The notes: generated by a model not told the origin, from the letters alone. Positions 1 to 8,390 are shown, numbered from the stretch's first letter. The stretch: 64,000 nucleotides of DNA from Pseudoroseicyclus tamaricis (GCF_012070395.1 NZ_JAAFYS010000002.1:1046782-1110781), one strand, 5' to 3'. A program made the numbers and translations.

Positions 1-97
1 CCTTCACGCGGATCCATGCCGGCTTCTTGGGCTGCGGCTGGTCGGGGCGGTGCGCCTTTTCCGGATGGCGCTGGCCGGGAATCTTCAGATCGCGCAA
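1..97 (-). CDS. lipA: Lipoyl synthase, N-terminal fragment (runs off the left edge)
   Basis: Lipoyl synthase is a radical-SAM enzyme that inserts two sulfurs into octanoyl groups on lipoyl domains. Only the first 32 codons are in the window. They read MRDLKIPGQRHPEKAHRPDQ and continue with PQPKKPAWIRVK, the characteristic start of rhodobacterial LipA. The cysteine clusters lie beyond the edge. The start codon is TTG at 97-95. It is supported by an AGGAGGAG Shine-Dalgarno seven bases upstream on the minus strand; no ATG is available. The 5' side faces a tandem repeat array, so its promoter probably lies in about 98-240. Confidence 0.85.
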   Translation of the reverse strand, partial: MRDLKIPGQRHPEKAHRPDQPQPKKPAWIRVK

Positions 98-452
98 AGC
101 GGGTCTCCTCCTGCCTGTCCCCCGATCTAAGCCCTTGCGACGCCAATGTCCAAGCACCCTGCCCGCAAGGCGGCCATGCACGACGGGGGACGGAGGGGGT
201 GGACCTCGGGAGCTTGGCCTCGCCTGCCACAGCTACCGTCCTCTCACGCCGGCCCGTGGGGTGGCGCCGCAACGCACCCGCTCTGCGCTTTATACCCGCC
301 ACGCCCCTCCCCGCGGCCCGCTCAGCGCTTACGGCAACCAGAGCGCCAGCCCGCGGGGACGGGCCGGCGCTCGCGCGGCGCCTGCGGCTTGATTCCGCGC
401 GAGGGGAAGAGCGGCGGCCGGGTCACCTCGCGCCTGCCACCGAGCTGGTCCC

Positions 453-475
453 GTAGGGTGGGTTTCCAACCCACC
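453..475. repeat. GTAG-footed REP-like hairpin
   Basis: GTAG (453-456) is followed by a perfect hairpin: arm GGTGGGTT, loop TCC, arm AACCCACC. A GTAG tetranucleotide at the foot of a short palindrome is the format described for REP sequences mobilised by RAYT (TnpA_REP) transposases. The repeats at 747, 41634, 41929, 47181 and 57022 match it with zero to two changes. Confidence 0.75.
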
Positions 476-746
476 GCTCCCGGTTTCCCCCGGCTGACGC
501 ATCCGCCGCACACCGGCCCGCCATAAGCACCACCCTCGCACGCCGGCCCGTGGGGTGGCGCTCCGACCGCGCCGCTGCTCGCTTTATGTCAGCCACATCC
601 CTCCGTGCGGCCCGCTCAGCGCCAAGCTCAGCCAGAGCGCCAGCCCGCCGGGACGGGCCGGCGCTCGCGCGGCGCCTGCGGCTTGATTCCGCGCGGGGGA
701 GAGAGCGGAGGCCGGGTCTACTCGCGCCTGCGACTGAGCTCGTCCC

Positions 747-769
747 GTAGGGTGGGTTTCTAACCCATC
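747..769. repeat. GTAG-footed REP-like hairpin (slightly decayed)
   Basis: GTAG (747-750) is followed by GGTGGGTT, loop TCT, and AACCCATC. One base near the foot no longer pairs. It lies 294 bases after the copy at 453, in step with the array period. Confidence 0.7.
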
Positions 770-1011
770 GTCCCCGGTTTCCGCTGGCTGACGCGTCCGC
801 CCCACACCGGCCCTCCACAAGCACCACCCTCGCACGCCGACCCGTGGGGTGGCGCTCCGACCTCGCCGCGGCGCGCTTTATGCCCGCCAAACCCCTCCCC
901 GCGGCCCGCTGAGCACCAGGCCCAGCCAGAGCGCCAGCCCGCCGGGACGGGCCGGCGCTCGCGCGGCGCCTGCGGCTTGATTCCGCGCGGGGGGACCCAA
1001 CGGCAGCCCGC

Positions 1012-1953
1012 CTACCCCCGCACCTCCACCGTCACGTGGCCGATGCCGAACTCCTGCTCCATCACCCGCTTGATGCCGTCTCTCACCTTCTCGGACTCCG
1101 CCCCCTCGGCGAGGTCGGCCTCCAGCGTCGCCATCAGCCGCTCCTCGCTGATGCACCAGGCGTGCAGGTGGTGGATGCAGGCCACGCCCGGCACCGCCTC
1201 CGCCAGCCGCTCCTTCGCGGCCGCCGGGTCGAAGCCTCCGGGGGTGCCCTCCAGCAGGATGTGGCCGCTCTCTCCCAGCACGCGCCACGCCGAGCGCAGG
1301 ATCAGCAGGGTCACGAAGACGGAGAGGATCGGGTCGATGGGTGTCCAGCCCGTCGCCATGATGATCAGCGCCGCCGCGATAGCGCCGACGGAGCCGAGGA
1401 GATCCCCCATCACGTGCAGCGCCGCGGCGCGGGTGTTCAGCCCGCCCTCGGCGCCGTGCAGGATGCGGAAGGCGATGATGTTCACCACCAGCCCCGCGAC
1501 GGCGACCCAGAGCATCAGCCCGCCCATGACCTCTCCGGGGTCGAGGAAGCGCTGTACGGCCTCGACCGTGATCCAGATGGCGATGACGAAGAGCGCCAGC
1601 CCGTTGACGAAGGCGGCGAGCACGGAGACGCGGTCGAAGCCGTAGCTCCTCTGTGCATCCGCCGGCCGCTGCGCCATGCGCACGGCGAAGAAGGCGAGCA
1701 GCAGCGAGGCGAGATCGGTCGCCATGTGCCCGGCATCGGCCAGCAGCGCGAGGGAGCCGGAGACGAGGCCGCCCGCCACCTCCGCCAGCATGAACAGACC
1801 GGTCAGTCCGGCGGCGAGGCCCAGCGCCTTCGCGCCCCCCGGATGATCCGGCTTGGGCCCGTGAGAATGCCCGTGATGCCCGTGGGCGTGGCCGTGGCCG
1901 CCCGCGTGCTCATGGTCATGCCCGTGACCGCTGCTCTCCTGATCGTCCGAAAT
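1012..1953 (-). CDS. Cation diffusion facilitator, Zn/Co/Cd exporter type, with His-rich N-terminus
   Basis: Proton-coupled divalent metal exporter of the inner membrane. Six hydrophobic segments are followed by a cytoplasmic domain with IHHLHAW. The two metal-site motifs are H-x3-D (GHMATD, about residues 76-80, and LHVMGD further on), the pattern of the zinc-preferring ZnT/CzcD branch. The first in-frame ATG is at 1791, but the frame is open upstream to 1953 and encodes a loop with some 13 histidines, as is usual at CDF N-termini. No ATG, GTG or TTG fits. The best start is ATT at 1953-1951, giving M-SDDQESSGHGHDHEH after a GGGAGGCGGAG purine run, 313 aa in total. If the ATT start is wrong, the ATG at 1791 gives a 259-aa protein lacking the loop and part of TM1. 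Confidence 0.85.
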   Translation of the reverse strand: MSDDQESSGHGHDHEHAGGHGHAHGHHGHSHGPKPDHPGGAKALGLAAGLTGLFMLAEVAGGLVSGSLALLADAGHMATDLASLLLAFFAVRMAQRPADAQRSYGFDRVSVLAAFVNGLALFVIAIWITVEAVQRFLDPGEVMGGLMLWVAVAGLVVNIIAFRILHGAEGGLNTRAAALHVMGDLLGSVGAIAAALIIMATGWTPIDPILSVFVTLLILRSAWRVLGESGHILLEGTPGGFDPAAAKERLAEAVPGVACIHHLHAWCISEERLMATLEADLAEGAESEKVRDGIKRVMEQEFGIGHVTVEVRG

Positions 1954-1992
1954 CTCCGCCTCCCTGCTTGCCGCCGGCCGCCCGGGCCAGCC

Positions 1993-2934
1993 CTACGGGT
2001 GCGCCGCCTCGAAGAGCGCCGCGTCCAGCGCCGCCAGCCGCTCGTCGGGCGGGCAGTCGTTGTGCAGCACCACCACGACCCAGCCGTTGCCATAGCTGGC
2101 GAAGTAGCTGCCGTCGCCCCGCCCGTCCCAGCAGAGCTGGCCGAAGCCCCAGTAGAGGCGCCGCCCCTCTAGCTCTCGCGAGAGCGCCCCGCCCAAAGTC
2201 GCGAAACCATCGCCGAGGTCGAGCATCGGGGCGCTGGCCGGGTCGACGCTGCCCTCCGGCCCGAAGGTCGCCTCCACGAAGCGGGCGTAATCGGCGGCGG
2301 ACATCTGCCAGCCGCCCCACGGCCCCTGCCCGACCCATGGCCCGGTCAGCGCCGCGCTCTGCAGCCCGAGCGGCGCCATCAGCGCGGCGTCGCAGGCCTC
2401 GGCGTAGCTCTCACCCGTCGCCGCCTCGATCATGGCACCGACCAGCGCGTAATTCTCGTTGTTGTAGGCGTAGCTGCCGGGCTCGCCCTCCTGCTCCGCC
2501 CTCGCCAGCGCCACCCGGGCCACCTCGCCCGTCATCGGCTCTTCGGAGAGGACGATGGCGGCGTTGCCCTGCGTGGCATCCGGCCAGATGCCGGCGCTGT
2601 GGGTGAGGAGCGCGCCCAGCTCCGCCTCCGCCGCCGTCCCCTTGCCGCCGAGCAGGCTGCCCACTTTGGTCTGCGCCGTCAGCTCCGGCAGGGCCAGCGC
2701 GCAGGCAGCGGTCAGCGGCTTGGAGAGGCTGGCGAGCGGCAGGGCGGCATCCGCCCCGGCGCCGAGGCCCTCCTCCACCACCAGCTCCCCGTCGTGGAGC
2801 ACGGCGAGGGTGGCGACCTCGGTCCCCCCCTCCTCCACCCAGCCGCGCCAGGCCTCCTGCAGGCGGGCGCCGATATCCTGCGCCTCGGCGGCGGGGGCGG
2901 TAAGGCAGAGCGAGATGGCGAGCGGGCGCAGCAT
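1993..2934 (-). CDS. Exported serine hydrolase, beta-lactamase/transpeptidase-like (class C fold)
   Basis: Predicted periplasmic penicillin-binding-like serine hydrolase of 313 aa. A signal peptide (MLRPLAISLCLTAPAAEAQ) is followed by the nucleophile motif SLSK (S-x-x-K) at about residue 70 and a Tyr-x-Asn motif within YAYNNENY. No clear KTG triad is visible near the C-terminus. The start at 2934 is chosen for GGAGG 5-6 bases upstream and because it places the signal peptide first; an ATG 39 bases further upstream has no such site. The substrate is not deducible. It lies between the CDF gene and oxyR, all on the minus strand. Confidence 0.8.
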   Translation of the reverse strand: MLRPLAISLCLTAPAAEAQDIGARLQEAWRGWVEEGGTEVATLAVLHDGELVVEEGLGAGADAALPLASLSKPLTAACALALPELTAQTKVGSLLGGKGTAAEAELGALLTHSAGIWPDATQGNAAIVLSEEPMTGEVARVALARAEQEGEPGSYAYNNENYALVGAMIEAATGESYAEACDAALMAPLGLQSAALTGPWVGQGPWGGWQMSAADYARFVEATFGPEGSVDPASAPMLDLGDGFATLGGALSRELEGRRLYWGFGQLCWDGRGDGSYFASYGNGWVVVVLHNDCPPDERLAALDAALFEAAHP

Positions 2935-2962
2935 GGCATCCTCCGGGGGTGTCTGTGGGCTC

Positions 2963-3023
2963 TCAGGCAACACGGGTCACAGGAACACAGGTCTCAGGCA
3001 ACACGGGTCTCACGCAACACGGG
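2963..3023. repeat. Short tandem repeat, ~15-16 bp unit, four degenerate copies
   Basis: Four consecutive units resemble CAGGCAACACGGGTCT. An 18-base stretch, TCTCAGGCAACACGGGTC, occurs identically at 2961-2978 and 2992-3009. The array spans the last codons of oxyR and the upstream region of the serine hydrolase gene (start 2934), so copy number could alter that promoter. Confidence 0.7.
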
Positions 3024-3951
3024 CATGGTCGGCGCGGGCCCCGTCGATCAGCTCCGCCGCCGCCTCCTCAAGTAGCGCCCCCAGCTCCTCCATCCAACCG
3101 GTATCGCTGGAGCTTTCGCGCCGCACCAGCGCCAGCTCTCGCGCCGGCTCCGGCGCCGCGAAGCGCAGGAGGGCGAGCTGCGGGGCGGCGGCGCTCTCCA
3201 TCCGGACCGCCAGCTCCGGCAGGAGCGTCACGCCGTAGCCCTCCGCCACCAGCCCGACGAGGGTGGAGAGGGAGGAGGCGCCGAGATCCACCTGCCGGCG
3301 CGACGACAGGCCGCAGACCTCCAGCGCCTGATCGGCGAGGCAATGCCCCTCGTCGAGGAGGAGCAACTGGTCCGGCGTCAGCGCCTTCGGCCGCAGCGCC
3401 TCGGCGCCGGCGGCCATGGCGGCAAGGCGGCTGCGGGAGCCGGCGAGGAGGAAGCGGTCGGTGGCGATGGGCCGGGCGACGAGGCCGGGCGCCGGCAGCG
3501 GCAACGCCATCACGGCGGCGTCGAGCCGGCCGCGCCGGAGCTCCTCCACCAGCCGCTCCGTCTGCGCCTCTCGCACCCGCAGCTCCATCGTCAGATCGCG
3601 GGAGCGGATGCGGGTGAGCGCCAGAGGCAGAAGATAGGGGGCAACCGTGGGGATGACGCCGAGGTTGAGCCGCCGCGCCAGCCCCTCCCGCCAGCGCACC
3701 GCCTGCGCGAGCTCGCCGACCTCCGAGAGGATGTGCCGCGCCCGGCCGAGCACCTCGTGCCCCGCCGGCGTCAGCAGAACCTCGCGCGGCAGCCGCTCCA
3801 CCAGCCGGGCGCCGAGGCTCTCCTCCAGCGCACGGATCTGCTGGGAGAGCGCCGGCTGGGTGACATGCACCGCCTCCGCCGCCCGCCCGAAGCCGCCCTC
3901 CTCCGCCAGGGCGACGAAGTAGCGCAACTGTCTGAGGGAGAGGCTGTCCAT
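3010..3951 (-). CDS. oxyR: LysR-family hydrogen-peroxide sensor OxyR
   Basis: LysR-type regulator of 313 aa. The N-terminal winged helix (about 5-63) includes VTQPALSQQIRALEESLG. The effector domain carries GHCLADQALEVC, with cysteines at about 204 and 213. This is the redox pair and spacing of OxyR (C199/C208 in E. coli), which forms a disulfide on peroxide exposure. No catalase or peroxiredoxin gene lies next to it. The ATG at 3951 gives the canonical N-terminus; the Shine-Dalgarno is weak. The terminal codons run into a tandem repeat. Confidence 0.88.
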   Translation of the reverse strand: MDSLSLRQLRYFVALAEEGGFGRAAEAVHVTQPALSQQIRALEESLGARLVERLPREVLLTPAGHEVLGRARHILSEVGELAQAVRWREGLARRLNLGVIPTVAPYLLPLALTRIRSRDLTMELRVREAQTERLVEELRRGRLDAAVMALPLPAPGLVARPIATDRFLLAGSRSRLAAMAAGAEALRPKALTPDQLLLLDEGHCLADQALEVCGLSSRRQVDLGASSLSTLVGLVAEGYGVTLLPELAVRMESAAAPQLALLRFAAPEPARELALVRRESSSDTGWMEELGALLEEAAAELIDGARADHARVA

Positions 3952-4026
3952 AAGGCAGACTTATCGCACGGCGCCCGCTTTGCCATGCCCCCCGGCGCGC
4001 GCCCTGTCGCCGCAGGCAGGGCCCCC

Positions 4027-4506
4027 TCAGCAGGCGCTGCCGATGACCATCACGTAGTAGCCCTCCGCGTCGGCCAGGCCGTAATAATCCGTCCCCTGCG
4101 CCAGGATGTTCGCCCGGTGCAGTGGCGACTGCAGCCAGCCGGCCGCGGCGGCGTCGGCACTCTGCTGGCCATAGGCGAGGTTCTCGCCCACCGGGCCGCC
4201 CATGCAGAAGCCCGCGCCGCGCACCCGGTCGCCCAGAGTGTTGCCGCCCGGCCCGGTGTGGGAGAACTGGCCGGTGGAGACGACATGCGACAGCTGCGTC
4301 TGCGCCGCCGACATCAGCTCGGCACTGCCGGTCAGCGGCACCAGCCCCGCCTCGGCGCGGGCGGCGTTCATCGTCGACAGCGCGGAGGCATAGCCGGCGG
4401 GCGTCGCCACGGGGGTGTTCTCCCCCGATTCCGCCGAGACGGTGTACCTGACGGTGCAGGCTGTCAGAGCGGTGGCCGCCAGAACGGCGAGAACGACATG
4501 GCGCAT
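4027..4506 (-). CDS. CAP/SCP-domain (YkwD-like) lipoprotein
   Basis: Secreted lipoprotein of 159 aa. The signal peptide MRHVVLAVLAATALTAC ends in a lipobox, LTAC, predicting lipidation of Cys17 and envelope attachment. The rest is a CAP domain: MNAARAEAGL, FSHTGPGG, GENLAYG and W-x3-PLHRANIL, matching the conserved His/Glu/His pattern. Bacterial YkwD proteins are of mostly unknown function. The start at 4506 is set by GGGAGG six to seven bases upstream; the frame is open for a further 580 bases but without a credible start. Confidence 0.85.
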   Translation of the reverse strand: MRHVVLAVLAATALTACTVRYTVSAESGENTPVATPAGYASALSTMNAARAEAGLVPLTGSAELMSAAQTQLSHVVSTGQFSHTGPGGNTLGDRVRGAGFCMGGPVGENLAYGQQSADAAAAGWLQSPLHRANILAQGTDYYGLADAEGYYVMVIGSAC

Positions 4507-4604
4507 GCGATTCCTCCCTTTGGGTGACGTGACCTTAGGGACGCTCGCGCCGCTGTCAAAGCCCCGTGATCGCCCGGCAAGGACGAGCGGGCCGATCACG
4601 CGCC

Positions 4605-5948
4605 TCACTGCCCGCGTGCCAGCGCCCCGGCCAGCCGGCGCTGGTGCTCCAGCACCCGCGGCAGGTCGAGCGTCGCCAGCTCGCCGCCCCGCACCACCTG
4701 CCGCCCCTCGACGATCAGATCGCGCACCCGGCGGGGGCCGGCCAGCAGCAGCGCCGCCGGGTCCCACGAGCCGGCGGCCTCGACGCCGCGCGTGTCCCAG
4801 ATGGCAAGGTCGGCGCGGTAGCCTTGGCGGATCTGCCCCAGCTCCCTGCCGCGCCCCAGCACCTCCGCCCCGCCGCGGGTGGCGAGCATCAGCGCCTCGC
4901 GCGGGCTCATCGCATCGGCGCCGGAGCGCACCCGCTGGAGGAGCATCGCCATCCGCGCCTCGCCGATCAGGTTGCCCTCGTCGTTGGAGGCGGAGCCATC
5001 CACCCCCAGCCCGACGCGCACCCCGGCATCCCGCATCGCCCGCACAGGCGCGATGCCCGAGCCGAGGCGGCAATTGGAACAGGGGCAATGGGCGACGCCG
5101 GTGCCGCTTCTGGCAAAGAGATCAATCTCCTGCCCGTCGAGCTTCACGCAATGGGCGTGCCAGACATCCTCCCCCGTCCAGCCGAGATCCTCGGCATACT
5201 GGCCGGGGCGGCAGCCGAACTTTTCCAGGCTGTAGGCGATGTCCTCGTCGTTCTCGGCGAGGTGGGTGTGCAGCATCACCCCCTTGTCGCGGGCGAGGAG
5301 CGCCGCGTCCCGCATCAGCTCCCGGCTGACGGAGAAGGGCGAGCAGGGCGCGATGCCGATGCGCAGCATCGAGGCAGGGGAGGCGTCGTGGTAGCGGTCG
5401 ATGAGGCGGATCGCGTCGTCCAGTACCTCCGCCTCGCGCTCCACGAGGCTGTCGGGCGGCAGGCCGCCGTCGCTCTCGCCGATGCTCATCGCCCCGCGCG
5501 TCGGGTGAAAGCGCAGGCCCACCTCCGCCGCCGCCTCGATCGTGTCGTCCAGCCGGGCGCCGTTCGGGTAGAGATAGAGGTGGTCGCTCGACATCGTGCA
5601 GCCCGACAGCGCCAGCTCCGCCAGCCCCGTCTGGGCGGAGACGCGCATCTCCTCCGGCCCGAAGCGCGCCCAGATGGGGTAAAGCACCTGCAGCCAGCCG
5701 AAGAGCAGCGCGTTCTGCGCCTGCGGCACGGCGCGGGTGAGGCTCTGGTAGAGATGGTGGTGCGTGTTGACGAGGCCGGGCGTGACGACACAGCCCGCCG
5801 CCTCGATCACCTCCGCCCCCTCCGCCGCCAGCCCCTGCCCCAGCGCGGCGATCTCGCCGCCGCGGATGCGGATATCCGCGGGCTCCTCGGTGCCGGCATC
5901 GTCCATCGTCAGGACGGTGTCGGCGCCGCGGATGAGGAGGTCAGCCAC
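4605..5948 (-). CDS. Amidohydrolase, 8-oxoguanine deaminase / hydroxyatrazine hydrolase family
   Basis: Metal-dependent cytosolic deaminase of 447 aa from the AtzB/TrzN/guanine-deaminase branch. The metal ligands are visible: NTHHHLYQSL (H-x-H, about residue 65), HTHLAEN, the HAHCVKL histidine, and GVDGSASND (catalytic Asp). AENDEDIAYSLEKFG is typical of proteins annotated as 8-oxoguanine deaminase, which convert 8-oxoguanine to urate. Substrate assignment is by family only. The start is GTG at 5948, overlapping the hisN stop in GTGGCTGA, so translation is probably coupled. Purine salvage next to a histidine gene is only a loose link. Confidence 0.82.
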   Translation of the reverse strand: MADLLIRGADTVLTMDDAGTEEPADIRIRGGEIAALGQGLAAEGAEVIEAAGCVVTPGLVNTHHHLYQSLTRAVPQAQNALLFGWLQVLYPIWARFGPEEMRVSAQTGLAELALSGCTMSSDHLYLYPNGARLDDTIEAAAEVGLRFHPTRGAMSIGESDGGLPPDSLVEREAEVLDDAIRLIDRYHDASPASMLRIGIAPCSPFSVSRELMRDAALLARDKGVMLHTHLAENDEDIAYSLEKFGCRPGQYAEDLGWTGEDVWHAHCVKLDGQEIDLFARSGTGVAHCPCSNCRLGSGIAPVRAMRDAGVRVGLGVDGSASNDEGNLIGEARMAMLLQRVRSGADAMSPREALMLATRGGAEVLGRGRELGQIRQGYRADLAIWDTRGVEAAGSWDPAALLLAGPRRVRDLIVEGRQVVRGGELATLDLPRVLEHQRRLAGALARGQ

Positions 5949-6738
5949 CCTGCCCCCGCAGGATCGCCAGCGCCTCGGCGTGGATCTGCGGGTTCGCCGC
6001 CGCCAGCACCTGCCCGCCGCCATGCGCCGGGCCGCCCTGCCAGTTCGTCACCACCCCGCCCGCCGCCTCGATGACGGCGATCGGAGCGACGATGTCATAG
6101 GCGTTGAGGCCCGCCTCGATGACGAGGTCGACATGCCCCGCCGCGACGAGCGCATAGGCGTAGCAATCCATCCCGTGGCGCGTCAGCTTGGCGCGGGCCG
6201 AGACGGCCTCGAAGGCCAGCCGCTCCGCCTCGGTGCCGACACCGGGGAAGGTGGTGAAGAGGATCGCCTCGCCCAGCGGCCGGGGCGCGCGGGTCGCCAG
6301 CGTGCCGGCGCCCTGCGGCCCCTCCATGCGGGCAAGGCCCGGGCCGCCTTCGAAGCGCTCGCCGATATAGGGCTGGTCGATGATGCCGAGGACAGGCCCC
6401 TGCCCGTCCGTCACGCCGATCAGCACGCCCCATGTCGGGGTGCCGGCGATGAAGCCGCGCGTGCCGTCGATCGGGTCGAGCACCCAGGTCAGGCCGGTGC
6501 TGCCCTCCTCCACCCCGAATTCCTCGCCGAGGATCGCGTCATCGGGCCGCCGCTCCGCGAGGATGGCGCGCATCGCCGTCTCGGCGGCGCGGTCGGCCAC
6601 GGTGACGGGGTCGAACCCCTCCTCCGCCTTGTTCTCCGCCGTCATGTCGCTGCGGAAATGCGGCAGCACCGCCGCCCGCGCCGCATCGGCAAGGGCGCGC
6701 GCCGTGGCGATCAGCTCATCGGCCAGCTTCGGGTCCAT
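5941..6738 (-). CDS. hisN: Histidinol-phosphatase, inositol-monophosphatase type
   Basis: Hydrolyses L-histidinol phosphate in histidine synthesis; Mg-dependent IMPase fold, 265 aa. Motifs: DPVTVADRAAE, GEEFG (metal Glu), WVLDPIDGTRGF (the DPIDGT metal/phosphate motif) and a C-terminal YDIVAPIAVIEAAGG in place of the usual WD-x-AA. GGAGG lies 11 bases before the ATG at 6738 and only two bases before an in-frame ATG at 6747, so the start could be either. It sits between the XRE regulator (gap about 40 bp) and the amidohydrolase (8-bp overlap), probably as one transcript. Confidence 0.88.
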   Translation of the reverse strand: MDPKLADELIATARALADAARAAVLPHFRSDMTAENKAEEGFDPVTVADRAAETAMRAILAERRPDDAILGEEFGVEEGSTGLTWVLDPIDGTRGFIAGTPTWGVLIGVTDGQGPVLGIIDQPYIGERFEGGPGLARMEGPQGAGTLATRAPRPLGEAILFTTFPGVGTEAERLAFEAVSARAKLTRHGMDCYAYALVAAGHVDLVIEAGLNAYDIVAPIAVIEAAGGVVTNWQGGPAHGGGQVLAAANPQIHAEALAILRGQGG

Positions 6739-6785
6739 CCGCTCCATGGCCTCCGGGGTAAGGAGCGGCGGGAGGGCGGTCAAGC

Positions 6786-7160
6786 TCAGGCCGCCGCCGA
6801 GAGGACGCGGGCCAGCTCGAAGAGCCGGCGGCGCTGATGCTCGGGGATGGCGTAGTAGGAGCGCAGCAGCTCCAGCGCCTCGCGGTCGGAGAAGATGTCC
6901 GCCGGCAGGCCGCCGGCCGCCTGCGCCGTCTCCCCCTCGCCCTCCTCCAGCCCCTCGAAGAAGAAGGAGATGGGCACGCCCAGCGTCTGCGAGATCTCCC
7001 ACAGCCGGGAGGCGGAGACGCGGTTCATCCCCGTCTCGTACTTCTGGATCTGCTGGAACTTGATGCCCACCTTCTCGGCGAGCTGCTGCTGTGTCGTGCC
7101 GTTGAGCCAGCGGCGGTGGCGAATTCGTTTCCCGACATGAACATCGACCGGGTGCTTCAT
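6786..7160 (-). CDS. XRE-family helix-turn-helix regulator
   Basis: DNA-binding protein of 124 aa, a common Rhodobacterales type. The Cro/CI-like HTH spans about 10-66 (GKRIRHRRW, TTQQQLAEKVGIKFQQIQKY, MNRVSASRLWEISQTL). A short C-terminal part, IFSDREALELLRSYYAIPEH, follows. No ligand domain or membrane segment is present. Start ATG at 7160 with AGGT about seven bases upstream; a longer open frame upstream has no family similarity. Its target is unknown; the hisN gene follows on the same strand. Confidence 0.85.
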   Translation of the reverse strand: MKHPVDVHVGKRIRHRRWLNGTTQQQLAEKVGIKFQQIQKYETGMNRVSASRLWEISQTLGVPISFFFEGLEEGEGETAQAAGGLPADIFSDREALELLRSYYAIPEHQRRRLFELARVLSAAA

Positions 7161-7416
7161 GGTAAAACCTATCTGCGTCCTGCGCGCACCAACATGGGCC
7201 GCGAACGGCCGCCTCCGGTGCTTCCCCGTTACTGTGCCGGCGACGGCGGTGAGGACGCCGCCCCCGGTAGTCATGCTCGCATCAGACACGTCTCGGTTGC
7301 GGGAGTCATCCTGACCTTTTGGATAGGTCGGCAATGGCTCGCCACCGCCTCGCGCCGCCTCCTCCCGCGTCCATGGCGGGCCCGGCCGTCATCCCGGCCC
7401 CGCCCGGCGACGCGCG

Positions 7417-7671
7417 TCAGGAGAGGTCGAGCGCCAGTGCGTGGATGCGCCCCATCACCTCCGGCCCGAGGGCGGCGTGCACGGCGCGGTGGCGCTGCAG
7501 GCGGCTCATCCCCTCCAGCTCCGGCGCCGCGAGAACGACGCGCCAGTGGCTCTCGCCCGAGCCGTCGTCGCCGGCATGGCCCGCGTGGTGGGCGCTCTCA
7601 TTGACGATCTCCAGCCGCGTCGGCGTGAAGGCGCCCCTCAGGCGCGTTTCCATCTCGTCTGCCATCGCCAT
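7417..7671 (-). CDS. bolA: BolA-family protein
   Basis: Small protein of 84 aa. It has the BolA alpha/beta domain: METRLRGAFTPTRLEIVNES, SHWRVVLAAPELEGMSRLQRH and AVHAALGPEVMGRIHALAL. BolA proteins partner with monothiol glutaredoxins in iron-sulfur handling and iron regulation. AAGGAG lies upstream of the ATG at 7671; the ATG two codons later is also possible. It is divergent from the J-domain gene with 73 bp between starts, a pairing common in Rhodobacterales. Confidence 0.88.
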   Translation of the reverse strand: MAMADEMETRLRGAFTPTRLEIVNESAHHAGHAGDDGSGESHWRVVLAAPELEGMSRLQRHRAVHAALGPEVMGRIHALALDLS

Positions 7672-7744
7672 TTTTCGCGAAGCTCCTTCCATCTGCCGTC
7701 CAAGGGGCTACACTCTCGCCTCCGAGTCGGAAAGGAGCCCTCAC

Positions 7745-8374
7745 ATGCCCAAGGCTGACCCTTTCGGTTTCGACATATCCGTGTCGGCCTCCAAGAAGAA
7801 AAACCCCCGCGGGCGGCGCGGCATGTCGGGCGCTTTCGAGACCTCGACGCGGGTCTGCGACCATCCCGGCTGCCAGGAGGCGGGCAAGTACCGCGCACCG
7901 AAGAGCCCGGACTCGCTCGACGACTTCTTCTGGTTCTGCAAGGACCACGTGCGCGAGTACAATCTGAAGTGGAACTTCTTCGAAGGCACCACGGAGGAGG
8001 ATTTCGAGCATCAGGTCGACGCCGATCGCGTCTGGGGCCGGGGCACCAAGCCCTTCACGAAGGAAGAGCAGCGCGCCTGGGCCCGGCTCGGCGTCGATGA
8101 CCCGCACCAGGTGCTGGGCCAGAACGCCACGCGCAACCCCGGCAAGGCCGTCACCGGCCAGCGCCGCCTGCCCCCGACGGAGCGCAAGGCGGTCGAGATC
8201 CTCGAGGTGAAGGACACCGCCAGCCGGACGGAGATCCGCAAGGCCTACAAGTCCCTCATCAAGGTGCTCCACCCCGACATGAACGGCGGGGACCGCAGCC
8301 ACGAAGAGCAGCTGGCCGAGGTCGTCTGGGCCTGGGATCAGCTCAAGGGCAGCCGCAACTTCCGCGACGATTGA
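7745..8374 (+). CDS. J-domain (DnaJ-like) molecular chaperone protein
   Basis: Protein of 209 aa. The C-terminal J domain (about 147-205) has AVEILEVKDTASRTEIRKAYK and the HPD tripeptide in VLHPDMNGGD, which activates DnaK ATPase. The N-terminal half is the conserved rhodobacterial region with a possible metal-binding CDHPGC...FFWFCKDHV arrangement; there is no G/F or classical zinc domain, so it is not DnaJ itself. The start is supported by AAAGGAG seven bases upstream. In related genomes this gene sits beside bolA and close to cobS, as here. Confidence 0.85.
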   Translation: MPKADPFGFDISVSASKKKNPRGRRGMSGAFETSTRVCDHPGCQEAGKYRAPKSPDSLDDFFWFCKDHVREYNLKWNFFEGTTEEDFEHQVDADRVWGRGTKPFTKEEQRAWARLGVDDPHQVLGQNATRNPGKAVTGQRRLPPTERKAVEILEVKDTASRTEIRKAYKSLIKVLHPDMNGGDRSHEEQLAEVVWAWDQLKGSRNFRDD

Positions 8375-8390
8375 ACCGCGCTCCCCGGGC

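Larger units (their letters stand above)
244..1000. repeat. Tandem array of a ~295-bp composite intergenic repeat (about 2.6 units)
   Basis: Three copies of a conserved box begin near 244, 538 and 834 (period 294-296 bp). Each box opens with GCCGGCCCGTGGGGTGGCGC or a close variant (the third copy has one change, GCCGACC). A core CGCTTTATG (or close variant) followed by CCCCTCC-rich sequence comes next. Then comes a long hairpin: GAGCGCC-A-GCCCG, loop, CGGGC-C-GGCGCTC. The box closes with GCGCCTGCGGCTTGATTCCG. Between boxes are GTAG-footed hairpins at 453 and 747. The reading frames that stay open through the array are by-products of GC bias. Bases 98-240 hold the lipA ribosome-binding site and otherwise nothing recognisable. 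Relatives lie at 41634, 47181 and 56811. Confidence 0.85.

Noticed and set aside
423..890. Long minus-strand frame through the first repeat array
   Set aside because: It repeats the same peptide each ~295 bp in step with the DNA repeat, has no ribosome site, and other frames are open as well; a GC-bias by-product.
244..1000. CRISPR array
   Set aside because: The period is ~295 bp and the repeats are long with no uniform spacers.
1036..2172. 378-codon plus-strand frame opposite the CDF gene
   Set aside because: Antisense shadow rich in Arg/Asp/His; the minus strand encodes an evident CDF family protein.
5764..6837. Plus-strand frame opposite hisN
   Set aside because: Composition typical of antisense frames in GC-rich genes; hisN motifs are clear on the other strand.
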